Translations under genes and position numbers: made by a program
DNA from: Chlorogloeopsis fritschii PCC 6912
GTDB taxonomy: Bacteria; Cyanobacteriota; Cyanobacteriia; Cyanobacteriales; Nostocaceae
Assembly (NCBI RefSeq): GCF_000317285.1
Contig: NZ_AJLN01000143.1
Coordinates: 1-64,000 of the forward strand
Reading direction: 5' to 3'
Length of the DNA: 64,000 nt
Shown here: one piece after another, positions 27,393 to 36,121 of the stretch
Layout of the letters: the number at the start of each line of letters is the position of its first letter
Numbering within the stretch: the first letter of the stretch is position 1
The notes under the pieces: generated by a model
Seen by the model: the letters and a program-made list of their open reading frames with translations, nothing else
What the model was told of the DNA's origin: nothing
Database searches by the model: none

Positions 27393-27555
27393 CATATCTT
27401 GCACCCACGCTCTTGTCGCCAAGAAATAAATTTCTTGGCTAAAAGTTAAAGTCAGTTAAAACTGACTTTAAATATAAGCCTGGAACTTAAGTACCCTACG
27501 GGAAGCCGCCCTTTGGGCGTCTACCAGGCGTTTTAGGGGCGAGGTGCAAGATGTG
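27393..27555. mobile_element. MITE-like element with terminal inverted repeats
   Basis: About 163 bp with inverted ends CATATCTTGCACC and GGTGCAAGATGTG (12 of 13 bases pair). Inside are two further palindromes: AAGAAAT-AA-ATTTCTT (27421-27436) and AAAGTCAGTT-AA-AACTGACTTT (27448-27469). No coding capacity. Structure suggests a non-autonomous element or strongly folded RNA. Confidence 0.5.
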
Positions 27556-28180
27556 AAGAAAGAAATATTTTCATTTCTTTGTTATGGATAGAGCTATTCT
27601 GTGGCTGAGTTCTGTATTTTAAGTTCTATTGATTATTGATATTTAATTGCAATTTGCTTGTTGTTTATTACTCTAATATAAAATTCATAAAAGATTTTCT
27701 TAGCTTATTAAAAGCAAAAAACACAAATATTTTGGATTATTTTAATATTCACTTTCTAGAGAATTTTGCAAAGTTTTATAACCAACTCCTTGTGCATCTT
27801 TTCTCCAAAGATAATATATAAATGTAGGCTAAATTGTTGCCTCAGAACCTAAACTTCAGCAGCGAAAAGCAGTTACATTCTCTGTAATTAATGTAGTTAT
27901 AAATCTTGGCTAAACTAAAAATTGTGAGTAAATGTAAGATATATTCAAGGTAAAAATCACGGGAAAATGCGTAATTCTTCTCTCACTCAAAGCCAGATTT
28001 ATTAAGACATGAAACGACATAATTTGAAGTTTCGTAATTGCTTTTTGAAATAGCGACTCTAATTCTCGCAATTCAGCCTAAGTTTCGATGAAGCGTGTAT
28101 GCCGGAGGCATATGCAGTAAGGGAAGAATTGCAGCAATATAGAACCAATTTCCTTACAAAAAGGGAAAGGAGCAGGAATT
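27556..28180. other. AT-rich intergenic region before the CBS-CP12 gene
   Basis: A 61-codon frame at 27636-27821 is highly AT-biased and probably not a gene. The segment holds the promoter and leader of the next gene. Confidence 0.45.
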
Positions 28181-28777
28181 ATGAGAGCCAAACACATCAT
28201 GACTCAAGATGTAGCTACCATTCGCGGTTCGGCTACTGTAGCAGAAGCAGTCAAACTCATGAGGCTCAAAGGATTACGATGCTTAATTGTTGAAGCTCGT
28301 CACGATGGAGATGCTTACGGTATTGTTACCGAGACTGATATTGTCTCCAAGGTGATTGCTCATGGGAAAGATCTCAAACAGGTACATATCTACGAAATTA
28401 TGAGCAAGCCTTGCATAGTAGTCAATCCCGATCTTGATGTGGAATATGTAGCACGGCTATTTGCTAATACAGGTGTTTGGCGTGCGCCTGTTATCCAAGG
28501 TGAACTACTTGGTATTCTTTCCGTCACCGATATTATTATGAAAGGTGACTTCCTTGAAAAGCCCAAATTAGCATTCTTGCAAAAAGAACTCCAAAAAGCG
28601 ATATCGAATGCTCGTTCAGTTTCTAGTAACTGTGGTGCTGATTCTAAAAAAGCTATTGAAGCTTGGGATTTGGTGGACGAACTTGAAGCAGAAGCTTGTT
28701 TTTATGGTGTTCCAAAACCAGAAAAATCAGCTAGAGAGCTATTCTCTGACGAACGGAAATTAGCAACTGTTAGTTAA
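28181..28777 (+). CDS. CBS-domain protein with C-terminal CP12-like domain
   Basis: Two CBS motifs (about 1-60 and 70-125) form a Bateman module that may bind adenine nucleotides. The C-terminal third (130-198) is CP12-like, with the signature AWDLVDELEAEA (161-172; CP12 consensus AWDxVEELxAE). CP12 scaffolds GAPDH and PRK to shut down the Calvin cycle; CBS-CP12 fusions are known only in cyanobacteria. The canonical CP12 cysteine pairs are absent: C151 is out of register and C173 single. AAAGGAG lies 10 nt upstream of the ATG. Its place among heterocyst genes suggests control of carbon metabolism there. Confidence 0.88.
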   Translation: MRAKHIMTQDVATIRGSATVAEAVKLMRLKGLRCLIVEARHDGDAYGIVTETDIVSKVIAHGKDLKQVHIYEIMSKPCIVVNPDLDVEYVARLFANTGVWRAPVIQGELLGILSVTDIIMKGDFLEKPKLAFLQKELQKAISNARSVSSNCGADSKKAIEAWDLVDELEAEACFYGVPKPEKSARELFSDERKLATVS

Positions 28778-28838
28778 CAGCTTAAATAGGCAGGCGATAC
28801 TACCTAATAATTGATAATGTAGTTGCAAGTTTTTAGAG

Positions 28839-28872
28839 AATGGTGGACAGCATCCACCATTTCTCTTTTTTG
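28839..28872 (+). terminator. Intrinsic terminator after the CBS-CP12 gene
   Basis: AATGGTGGA-CAGCA-TCCACCATT followed by TCTCTTTTTT; a textbook stem, loop and T-tract 62 nt after the stop. Confidence 0.85.
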
Positions 28873-29608
28873 GCATTTTAATTTATTTATTTGAGAAGAC
28901 TTATCAATATTAACTTTATCAATAACAGATAAACAATACAACAGCAAAAATGAGTCATTCTAAAGTAGTTTACGTACAGATTGCGAGAATTAATAGCAGA
29001 ATATATGAAATCTTTTCTTGGAAAAAATGAGAATAATTATCTAAGCTTGGTTTAGAAATTAATTAATGTTAGTTTAAAGAGTTAGATTTTACTGATTAAT
29101 AGTATCAAAAGATTCTTTTTTTTAATTAGTTATGTTTATTATAAATCTAGCTGGAGATACAAAACTGGAGCGTGAGATATTGCTTTGGAGATTGTGGACA
29201 TTTTCTGAGTATAATTACTAGCTAAGTTTATGTTCACCACAGAAACTTAATATTTTTAATTTTGATAAACTCACTCTCAACAATGATTTAGGCTTTGAGA
29301 ATAAAGAGTTTATCACAGCTTGTATAAACAAAGTAAGTCTAGCGCTTAAGGCTGAAATTTCCTTATTAGTTATGGAATTAACTATTTTCAGTTAAATTAT
29401 GGTATCAAAGGCTATCAATAAACAGTTATACAGAAAAGTTTCCAAAAGTTACTAGAGTTTCCTCACCCGCGACTTGAAAGATTTCACGCAACTATGGATG
29501 TGAAATCAGTTCTATGTATAGAAATGAAACTCAAGATCTTTGAGAAACAAGGGCATACTTTATGTCGTAATTCATACAACATAAGCTGCGGAATCAAGAG
29601 AGAAAGAA
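28873..29608. other. Intergenic region without a recognised gene
   Basis: About 735 bp of AT-rich DNA. No convincing open frame, repeat or RNA gene was seen. Confidence 0.5.
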
Positions 29609-29980
29609 ATGACAAATTATTGCTTAAATCATGATGATTCACATCCGGCTCAACTAACCTCAGCGGATATTATATTGCGTCAGCAGCTAGAGAATTCCAT
29701 TAGCACATATTTTTATGATGCTTGCGATCGCACTATACAAAATTTGTTATCTATTTGCCGTTGGTATGTAATTACCTGTGCCAATGCTATGACTTTGGTA
29801 ATTGAATGCCCCGATCAAATTACTAACTGGCGTGTCTTACAAAAAATAGTACCAATGGCAACAGTACTGGGTGAAATTATTAACAGCGCGAAAATAAGGG
29901 TTTGTCCACCCGCTAATTTAGGAATACCTTTTGAAATGAGGGTAGATGAGCTATCAGTTTATCGAGAAGGGAATAGGTAA
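29609..29980 (+). CDS. Hypothetical protein, 123 residues
   Basis: I do not recognise a family. The protein begins MTNYCLNHDDSHPAQLTSAD and contains a helical central part (ENSISTYFYDACDRTIQNLLS) and CRWYVITCANAMTLVIECPDQI. Five cysteines occur, unpaired in any motif. The C-terminal coding end runs into a GGGAACAGGGAACGGGGAAC repeat just after the stop. Purine-rich GAGAGAAAGAA precedes the ATG. A link to the convergent hydrogenase protease gene is possible but unsupported. Confidence 0.65.
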   Translation: MTNYCLNHDDSHPAQLTSADIILRQQLENSISTYFYDACDRTIQNLLSICRWYVITCANAMTLVIECPDQITNWRVLQKIVPMATVLGEIINSAKIRVCPPANLGIPFEMRVDELSVYREGNR

Positions 29981-30047
29981 TAGGGAACAGGGAACGGGGA
30001 ACAGAGAACAGGAATTTATAGTAGTAGGTTATTTACTACTAACTACT

Positions 30048-30115
30048 GTACGGGCGGGTTTTGCCTATGATTTCTCTGCTAAACCGACGATCTATCTTTT
30101 AAACCCGCCCCTACT
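30048..30115. repeat. GTACGGGCGGGTTT ... AAACCCGCCCCTAC inverted repeat
   Basis: Ends of the segment are complementary (GTACGGGCGGGTTTTGC and TTTAAACCCGCCCCTAC). Members of the same family are at 23850-23896 and 44502-44571. It lies between convergent genes. Confidence 0.65.
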
Positions 30116-30120
30116 AATCA

Positions 30121-30582
30121 CTATCTATCGATAATAGCTGTTATTTCTGCAAACACTAAATCAGCAGAATGTTTAACAGCAGGGCTTAATTCCCAACCAA
30201 AGTCAAGATTTGCCGCTTCAATTAGGTAAACTATTACCTCTTGGGGAAAGTCATTCTCAAAGATTTTTCTACCTGCGGCTAAAGCATGATCCCAACGAAA
30301 ATCATGCAAATTATAACTGGGTTCCGGCAGTGCTTCTAGTTCTTTTCCAGGAACTTTAAATACCGCACCTGCTTCGGAACCTGTTGCACTTGCATCAATA
30401 ATTATTAACTGTTTGCTACCTCTTGCTTGAAACATCACTTCCATGCCCGCAGTACCACAGTCATAGACTTGTACATGGGAATGAGGATATGCGGCAAGAT
30501 ATTGCTGTAGGCGTTGGGCAATTATTACGCCTATGGCATCGTCACTACGGTTAAGATTACCGCAACCAATAATAGTTAGCAT
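30121..30582 (-). CDS. hupW: Uptake [NiFe]-hydrogenase maturation protease HupW-like
   Basis: A 153-residue HycI/HupD-family endopeptidase that cleaves the C-terminus of the hydrogenase large subunit after Ni insertion. GCGNLNRSDDAIGV carries the first acidic Ni ligand, IIIDASATG the second, and HDFRWDHAL the His. In heterocystous cyanobacteria this type is HupW, specific for the uptake hydrogenase HupL. hupSL is not in the window. It appears monocistronic. Confidence 0.88.
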   Translation of the reverse strand: MLTIIGCGNLNRSDDAIGVIIAQRLQQYLAAYPHSHVQVYDCGTAGMEVMFQARGSKQLIIIDASATGSEAGAVFKVPGKELEALPEPSYNLHDFRWDHALAAGRKIFENDFPQEVIVYLIEAANLDFGWELSPAVKHSADLVFAEITAIIDR

Positions 30583-31215
30583 TTATTGGTGGCAACTAAA
30601 TATTTTTAGCGATCGCATCACATTTATTGTCAATTAAATTTAACGCAGAATTGGTAAATTCTTCTGGCTCCTGACTTCTGACTCTTGGTTTTTTCTTAAT
30701 CCACAGGAATTTTACATGATTTAAATATCTCAGCCTAAAATATAGGTTATATTAGTATCCTATCGAAAAAGTTTTGAAATAAAAACAAAGACTAAAACCA
30801 CAATATTAATTTAGTCGCAGCAAGATATCATATTATTTTTTTCTAAACTGTTTTATTGTCTACATTTTAAAAAATATTTTGTAACTGCAAATACAAATTA
30901 TTAGTAATAAAAAGTTACTAGAATTACATTCTTGAAATTATAGTTTATTATTCACATTTAGAATTTAACATTTTGGTTAAAAAATACATTATTTACTTTT
31001 GTTAAAGAATATTATAAAAATGTGTTAATTGTTAAAATTAATGTAGAAATAGAAGCAAATTCATCCAATGCTACAACCAGTTGATTTTAGTTGAACCGAA
31101 TTCCGCTGCACAGATATTTAGATATAGATATCGGTTATGAGTTGCTTGGATTGGATGTGAATCTTTGAGATTAGGCTTATATGCTGCACGTAAATATGCT
31201 TAGGAGAATTCTACT
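30583..31215. other. AT-rich intergenic region upstream of the oxidase cluster
   Basis: About 630 bp, extremely AT-rich from 30770 to 31050. It is divergent between hupW and the DUF2231 genes, so promoters of both probably lie here. No gene seen. Confidence 0.5.
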
Positions 31216-31716
31216 ATGCTTGAGTTTTTTACGCGTCTGAACGACCACAATTTACCATATCCAGATACGATTCATCCCATCATTGTCCACTTTGTAATTG
31301 CGATGGTCTTGTTTGCTTTTATCTGTGATGTAATTGGCTATTTTACTAGCAATCACCGTCTTTTTGAGGTGAGTTGGTGGAATATGTTTCTCGCTACCAT
31401 CGCTATTTTCGTCGCTATCATTTTTGGGCAATTTGAAGCTGGATTGGCAAAACCTTATGCTCTAGCCAAATCAGTATTGAGTATGCATACATTGATTGGC
31501 TGGTCGCTTTCAGGAATAATTGCTGCTATTACAGCTTGGCGTTATGTGATTCGCTTGCGCAACCCCTACAGGTTACCGATCGCATATTTGGGAATGGGGT
31601 TAGTTTTAGCTGTCATCGTTGGTATGCAAGTATATCTAGGCGATCAACTTGTTTGGGTGTATGGATTGCATACAGTACCAGTTGTTGAAGCAGTAAAGGA
31701 TGGTATTTTGCGATGA
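31216..31716 (+). CDS. DUF2231 membrane protein 1
   Basis: A 166-residue DUF2231 protein with four predicted transmembrane segments. DTIHPIIVHFVIAMVLFAFI is the family signature with two His residues, and a further His is in LSMHTLIGW. These His could bind heme, but that is inference. AGGAGAA precedes the ATG. It overlaps the next DUF2231 gene by ATGA and heads the terminal oxidase cluster, so a role in oxidase function or assembly is likely. Confidence 0.88.
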   Translation: MLEFFTRLNDHNLPYPDTIHPIIVHFVIAMVLFAFICDVIGYFTSNHRLFEVSWWNMFLATIAIFVAIIFGQFEAGLAKPYALAKSVLSMHTLIGWSLSGIIAAITAWRYVIRLRNPYRLPIAYLGMGLVLAVIVGMQVYLGDQLVWVYGLHTVPVVEAVKDGILR

Positions 31717-32318
31717 ACTCTGAACTGATTGAGCAATTAAAAGTACAATTAGGTGCAAATGGATTGCCTTACTCTCTTCCCATTCATCCCAACCTAGTTC
31801 ACCTCACCTTGGGGCTGTTCATTATTGGAATTTTCTTTGATATTGTCGGTGTATTTTTCCCCTTGGAGAAATGGGTATTCAAGTTTTTAGCAATCCCTGT
31901 TGAACGTGCCAACTTCTTTGATGTTGGCTGGTACAATATGCTCGCTTCAGCCATTATCACCTTTTTTACAGTTGGTGCAGGCTTTTACGAAATCATGCTG
32001 GCAGAAGCACCACTAGATGTTAAGAGCGCCTGGGGAATGCAGGCAATGGAAACAATGCTCTGGCATGGTGTAGGTGGTGTTTTACTCTTAGCGCTGATTG
32101 TCGGGATGACAGTTTGGCGTGGATTCCAACGCTTCCTTTGGCGCAAACACGAAGATAGACAAGTACAGATGAGCTATCTATTTGTGGGAGTGGCAATCAT
32201 GGCTGTAATGTATGTGCACGGCACATTGGGAGCGCAACTAGCTGCCGAGTTTGGGGTACACAATACCGCCGATCAATTGCTGCGAGTAGGCAGAGATTTG
32301 AACGCAATGCTCAAATAA
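31713..32318 (+). CDS. DUF2231 membrane protein 2
   Basis: A second DUF2231 protein, 201 residues, four membrane segments. It has the paralogous signature LPIHPNLVHLTLGLFIIGIFFD and a His in MLWHGVGGVLLL. Translationally coupled to the first gene by ATGA overlap; coxB follows after 73 nt of TGATAACTGGTAACTGATAAC repeat. The tandem pair upstream of an oxidase cluster is a pattern I recall from other heterocystous genomes. Confidence 0.88.
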   Translation: MNSELIEQLKVQLGANGLPYSLPIHPNLVHLTLGLFIIGIFFDIVGVFFPLEKWVFKFLAIPVERANFFDVGWYNMLASAIITFFTVGAGFYEIMLAEAPLDVKSAWGMQAMETMLWHGVGGVLLLALIVGMTVWRGFQRFLWRKHEDRQVQMSYLFVGVAIMAVMYVHGTLGAQLAAEFGVHNTADQLLRVGRDLNAMLK

Positions 32319-32319
32319 C

Positions 32320-32390
32320 CGAAAACAGTTAACAGTCAACAGTGAACTACTGATAACTGATAACTGGTAACTGATAACTGAATTTGTTGC
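32320..32390. repeat. TGATAACTGGTAACTGATAAC tandem repeat before coxB
   Basis: AACAGTTAACAGTCAACAGTG followed by four imperfect TGATAACTGG units, able to pair with the first arm. It separates the second DUF2231 gene from coxB. Confidence 0.65.
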
Positions 32391-32391
32391 T

Positions 32392-33378
32392 ATGAAAATC
32401 CAGAAATTATTAAAGATTTTGACATTGATTACGAGTGCGATCGCGCTCACTACAACTAGTCTCTGGATCGGGAAGCAGGCTTACTCTTGGCTACCTCCAG
32501 AAGCTGCGGCTGAATCTCGACTAGTTGATGACTTGTTTAGCTTCTTGGTAACTCTAGGTGCATTCATCTTTTTGGGAGTCACCGGAACGCTAATGTATTC
32601 TATTATTTTCCATCGGGCGAAAAAGGGCGAGATTTGCGATGGCCCTCCTATTGAGGGTAATGTGACATTAGAAGTTGTCTGGACAGCAATCCCAATTCTA
32701 CTCGTGTTTTGGATTGCCGGTTACAGCTACCAAATCTACGAACAAATGGGAATTCAAGGGCCAAATCATCTAATGCACTTGCATATGCCGATGGGAATGG
32801 AATCAGCTTATGCGGAACCAATAGAGGACAAGGGAACAAGGAGACAAGGAGACAAGGGGAATATTTTGGATAGTTTCTCTGCGTCTTTTGAAGTCGCGTC
32901 AAATTCAGAGCCTGTAGAACAAATAGATGTCCTTGCTAAACAATGGGCTTGGGTTTTCCATTACCCAGAAAAAAATGTCACCAGTACCGAACTACACTTA
33001 CCTAGCGATCGCAGAGTACGTTTGGCATTGCAATCAGAGGATGTTCTACACGGCTTCTACGTTCCTGCCTTTCGACTCAAGCAAGATATAGTTCCTAACG
33101 AAACTATTAACTTTGAATTCACCCCAATTCGCTCTGGCAAATACCGACTCACAGATTCCCAATATAGCGGTACATACTTTGCAACCATGCAAGCGGATGT
33201 AGTGGTTGAATCACCAGAAGATTATCATCAATGGCTTGCCAAAGCTGCAACTCACAAACCATCTCCTGCATCCAATCAAGCCGCTTCTGAGTATGCCCAA
33301 GTAGTCAATCAATCATTCCCAACAGGCTGGGCGACAGTTGCCCCAGCAGAACCTCCTGTGGTTAATTATCCTGGTTAA
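32392..33378 (+). CDS. coxB: Terminal oxidase subunit II lacking the CuA site (ARTO/Cox3 type)
   Basis: A 328-residue subunit II with a signal/TM helix, a second TM helix (SFLVTLGAFIFLGVTGTL) and a periplasmic cupredoxin domain. Where cytochrome c oxidases have CxxxC and His of CuA, this protein has D255, S259 and F263 (KYRLTDSQYSGTYFATM), so CuA cannot form. That is typical of quinol-oxidase-like subunit II and of the cyanobacterial alternative oxidase. Residues 144-170 (DKGTRRQGDKG...) are encoded by a GGAGACAAGG tandem repeat, apparently inserted in frame in the linker before the cupredoxin core (QIDVLAKQWAWVF). Confidence 0.93.
   Translation: MKIQKLLKILTLITSAIALTTTSLWIGKQAYSWLPPEAAAESRLVDDLFSFLVTLGAFIFLGVTGTLMYSIIFHRAKKGEICDGPPIEGNVTLEVVWTAIPILLVFWIAGYSYQIYEQMGIQGPNHLMHLHMPMGMESAYAEPIEDKGTRRQGDKGNILDSFSASFEVASNSEPVEQIDVLAKQWAWVFHYPEKNVTSTELHLPSDRRVRLALQSEDVLHGFYVPAFRLKQDIVPNETINFEFTPIRSGKYRLTDSQYSGTYFATMQADVVVESPEDYHQWLAKAATHKPSPASNQAASEYAQVVNQSFPTGWATVAPAEPPVVNYPG
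32822..32905. repeat. GGAGACAAGGAGACAAGG repeat inside coxB
   Basis: Tandem ACAAGGGAACAAGGAGACAAGG units followed by TTTCTCTGCGTCTTTTG, the same two-arm plan as the repeat inside nifE (19908-19985). The insertion keeps the frame. Confidence 0.65.
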
Positions 33379-33392
33379 AAGGAAACAAAGCG

Positions 33393-35057
33393 ATGACGAA
33401 CATTTCTATCGAAAGCATCGGTATCGCCAATGAGCAATCTCATCACGATATTCCAGACAATTGGAAGCGATACTTTAGCTTTAGCACCGATCACAAAGTC
33501 ATTGGCATTCAGTACCTGGTGACTTCGTTCATATTCTTTCTTGTCGGTGGCATCTTTGCAATGGTGATTCGGGGAGAGTTAATGACCCCTGAATCAGATC
33601 TAGTTGATCGCACCATTTATAATGGTATGTTCACCATGCACGGCACAGTCATGCTGTTCCTGTGGACATTCCCGTCATTGGTTGGTCTTGCTAATTACCT
33701 CGTACCACTGATGATTGGCGCACGCGACATGGCTTTTCCTCGCCTCAACGCTGCCGCCTTTTGGATGGTGCCTGTAGTGGGAATTCTCTTAATGGCAAGC
33801 TTTTTTGTGCCTGGCGGCCCGGCACAAGCTGGCTGGTGGTCTTATCCTCCAGTCAGTCTGCAAAACCCCACAGGTAACTTGATTAACGGACAAGTAATTT
33901 GGCTGTTGGCGGTGGCAATATCCGGTGTCTCTTCGATTATGGGGGCAGTAAACTTTGTTACCACCATTGTCAAGATGCGCGCACCAGGCATGAGCTTTTT
34001 CCGGATGCCTCTGTTTGTTTGGGCAGTGTTTAGTGCTCAGATTATCCAACTTTTTGGACTACCTGCACTGACAGCAGGCGCGGTGATGCTGCTACTCGAT
34101 CTCACAGTTGGCACAGGCTTTTTCGATCCAGCCAACGGTGGAAATCCAGTCATGTTCCAGCATTACTTCTGGTTCTACTCCCACCCTGCCGTTTATGTGA
34201 TTATTCTGCCTATATTTGGCATTTTCTCGGAAATTTTCCCAGTTTATGCCCGCAAACCCCTATTTGGTTATAAAGTAGTTGCCGTATCGTCACTCTTGAT
34301 TGCCGTAGTCAGTGCGATCGTTTGGGTACACCATATGTACGTCAGCGGTACTCCTGGCTGGATGCGGATGATTTTCATGTTGACAACGATGTTGGTATCC
34401 GTACCGACTGGGATTAAAGTCTTTGCTTGGGTGGCGACGATTTGGGGCGGTAGAATGCGCTTAACCACACCGATGCTATTTGCTCTCGGTGGATTGGTAT
34501 TATTTGTCTTCGCTGGTATCGTAGGTATAATGCTTTCTTCCGTGCCTGTCGATGTTCACGTTAACAATACCTACTTTGTAGTTGGTCACTTTCACTACGT
34601 TCTTTACGGAACCGTGACGATGGGAATGTATGCCGCCATCTACCATTGGTTCCCAAAAATGACTGGACGGATGTACTACGAAGGCTTGGGCAAACTGCAC
34701 TTCTGGTTAGCATTCATCGGTACTAACCTCAACTTCTTCCCCATGCATCCATTAGGATTGCAGGGTATGTTGCGTCGAGTCGCTTCCTACGCACCAGACG
34801 CAGGATATGAATTCTGGAATATTGTTGCTAGTGTTGGTGCATTCTTGTTGGGAATGTCCACACTGCCCTTTATTCTCAATATGATTGGAGCTTGGACAAT
34901 TGGTGAGAAAGCACCAGATAATCCTTGGCAGGCAATTGGATTAGAATGGGAAGTCTCTTCACCACCTCCAGTAGAGAACTTTGAAGAAATTCCCGTTGTT
35001 GTCAGCGAACCCTATGGTTATGGAAAATCCGAACCACTGACAGCTAAAACTCACTAG
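33393..35057 (+). CDS. coxA: Heme-copper oxidase subunit I, A2-type
   Basis: The catalytic subunit, 554 residues with 12 membrane segments. Low-spin heme His in MFTMHGTVMLF; CuB His in YSHPAVYVIILP (H264) and VWVHHMYVSG; heme a3/low-spin His pair in VVGHFHYVLYG. The D-channel Glu of GHPEVY is replaced, with the compensating Y262-S263 of the YSHPxV motif that defines A2-type oxidases. With a CuA-less subunit II this points to a quinol-oxidising or alternative donor. RBS AAGGAAAC lies near; coxB ends 14 nt before the start. Confidence 0.95.
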   Translation: MTNISIESIGIANEQSHHDIPDNWKRYFSFSTDHKVIGIQYLVTSFIFFLVGGIFAMVIRGELMTPESDLVDRTIYNGMFTMHGTVMLFLWTFPSLVGLANYLVPLMIGARDMAFPRLNAAAFWMVPVVGILLMASFFVPGGPAQAGWWSYPPVSLQNPTGNLINGQVIWLLAVAISGVSSIMGAVNFVTTIVKMRAPGMSFFRMPLFVWAVFSAQIIQLFGLPALTAGAVMLLLDLTVGTGFFDPANGGNPVMFQHYFWFYSHPAVYVIILPIFGIFSEIFPVYARKPLFGYKVVAVSSLLIAVVSAIVWVHHMYVSGTPGWMRMIFMLTTMLVSVPTGIKVFAWVATIWGGRMRLTTPMLFALGGLVLFVFAGIVGIMLSSVPVDVHVNNTYFVVGHFHYVLYGTVTMGMYAAIYHWFPKMTGRMYYEGLGKLHFWLAFIGTNLNFFPMHPLGLQGMLRRVASYAPDAGYEFWNIVASVGAFLLGMSTLPFILNMIGAWTIGEKAPDNPWQAIGLEWEVSSPPPVENFEEIPVVVSEPYGYGKSEPLTAKTH

Positions 35058-35102
35058 CTTACTATTTGCATACTGAATATCTTGCACCATTCTCAATAGC
35101 CG

Positions 35103-35167
35103 TAAGGTGGGCACTGTCCCCAAGGTAAAAATAAGGGTTTGAGGAAAGTTAAGCAGTGCCCACCCTA
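35103..35167. repeat. GTAAGGTGGGCACTG ... CAGTGCCCACCCTAC inverted repeat
   Basis: Inverted ends about 15 bp long with one mismatch, enclosing 35 bp, between coxA and coxC. Related text (GGCATTG / CAATGCCCACCTTAC) is seen at 60510-60575. Confidence 0.6.
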
Positions 35168-35312
35168 CAAAAATTACTTAGCGCTATTTTCTCTTTTTTT
35201 TCTTCGTGTCCTTTGTGTCCTTTGTGGTAGCCTGCGGCAAGCCGCTAACGCGTCTACATTAAATAAATTCGTGCACCACTTTTCACAACCCTTAACAAGG
35301 AGAACTTCACTA

Positions 35313-35915
35313 ATGGACAGTTATATCATTTCGGAGGATTTGCAGCTACATCAAACAGAGCATAGCCACGACGAAGAAGGCAACAAAATGTTTGGCTTCA
35401 TTGTCTTCTTGCTGTCTGAAAGTGTAATTTTCCTCAGCTTTTTTGCAGGATACATTGTCTACAAAACCACAACTCCCAATTGGTTGCCGCCCGGTGTTGA
35501 AGGGCTAGAAGTTGTAGCACCTGCAATTAATACAGCAGTTCTCGTTGCCAGTAGCTTTGTAATTTACTTTGCAGAACGCGCTCTCCAACGCCATAATCTC
35601 TGGGGTTTTCGCCTGTATTTGTTGGCGACTATGGCTATGGGCAGTTACTTTTTGTTTGGGCAAGCAGTTGAATGGAATAGCCTCGAATTTAGCTTAACTT
35701 CCGGTGCTTTCGGCGGGATGTTTTATCTACTCACTGGCTTCCACGGTTTGCACGTTCTTACTGGTATCTTGTTGCAGCTAATTATTTTTGTGCGTTCTTT
35801 CATTCCAGGTAACTACGATTCTGGACACTTTGGGGTAAATGCCACTTCCTTATTCTGGCACTTTGTTGATGTGATCTGGATTATTTTGTTTGTTCTTCTC
35901 TACGTTTGGCAGTAA
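35313..35915 (+). CDS. coxC: Heme-copper oxidase subunit III
   Basis: A 200-residue CoxC with five or so membrane segments (FGFIVFLLSESVIFLSFFAGYI; GGMFYLLTGFHGLHVLTG; SLFWHFVDVIWIILFVLLYVW). The ATG at 35313 with AAGGAGA 11 nt upstream is preferred; an upstream TTG at 35139 would add 58 residues read from repeat DNA. The 255-bp gap to coxA contains an inverted repeat and a CTTCGTGTCCTTTGTGTCC repeat. It completes the coxBAC set. Confidence 0.94.
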   Translation: MDSYIISEDLQLHQTEHSHDEEGNKMFGFIVFLLSESVIFLSFFAGYIVYKTTTPNWLPPGVEGLEVVAPAINTAVLVASSFVIYFAERALQRHNLWGFRLYLLATMAMGSYFLFGQAVEWNSLEFSLTSGAFGGMFYLLTGFHGLHVLTGILLQLIIFVRSFIPGNYDSGHFGVNATSLFWHFVDVIWIILFVLLYVWQ

Positions 35916-35953
35916 ACGCAAGCTCATTGAGAAATCTCTGTGATACAGAATAG

Positions 35954-36002
35954 GCGATCGCACTTGTTTTCTTCAGTGTCTTCTTTAGGATAGTGCGATC
36001 GC
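35954..36002. terminator. HIP1-containing hairpin after coxC
   Basis: GCGATCGCACT (35954-35964) pairs perfectly with AGTGCGATCGC (35992-36002). It lies 39 nt after the coxC stop and is followed by TTTT. It may end the oxidase transcript. Confidence 0.5.
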
Positions 36003-36014
36003 TTTTGAATTATT

Positions 36015-36119
36015 CTATTCTTCACTCCAAGCACTTAAAAATTCCACCTGATTTCGCATATCCTCTGCTGACTTAGCTGTAATTAATTTCAGAAGGCGGT
36101 ACAAACGAATAAGGCTCAT
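36015..36119 (-). CDS. Possible 34-residue protein downstream of DUF433
   Basis: The frame MSLIRLYRLLKLITAKSAED then MRNQVEFLSAWSEE starts 2 nt after the DUF433 stop on the same strand. Composition is protein-like. It may be a small partner or the truncated start of a lost gene; DUF433 genes are often followed by DUF5615 toxins, but this sequence does not resemble one. Confidence 0.35.
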   Translation of the reverse strand: MSLIRLYRLLKLITAKSAEDMRNQVEFLSAWSEE

Positions 36120-36121
36120 TT

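Noticed and set aside
27636-27821. A 61-codon AT-rich plus-strand frame
   Set aside because: Composition follows the background (Phe, Asn, Leu, Lys), no start signal, no recognisable motif.
35139-35312. N-terminal extension of coxC from the TTG at 35139
   Set aside because: The extra residues are read from repeat DNA (CTTCGTGTCC units); the ATG at 35313 has a good ribosome site and fits homologues.
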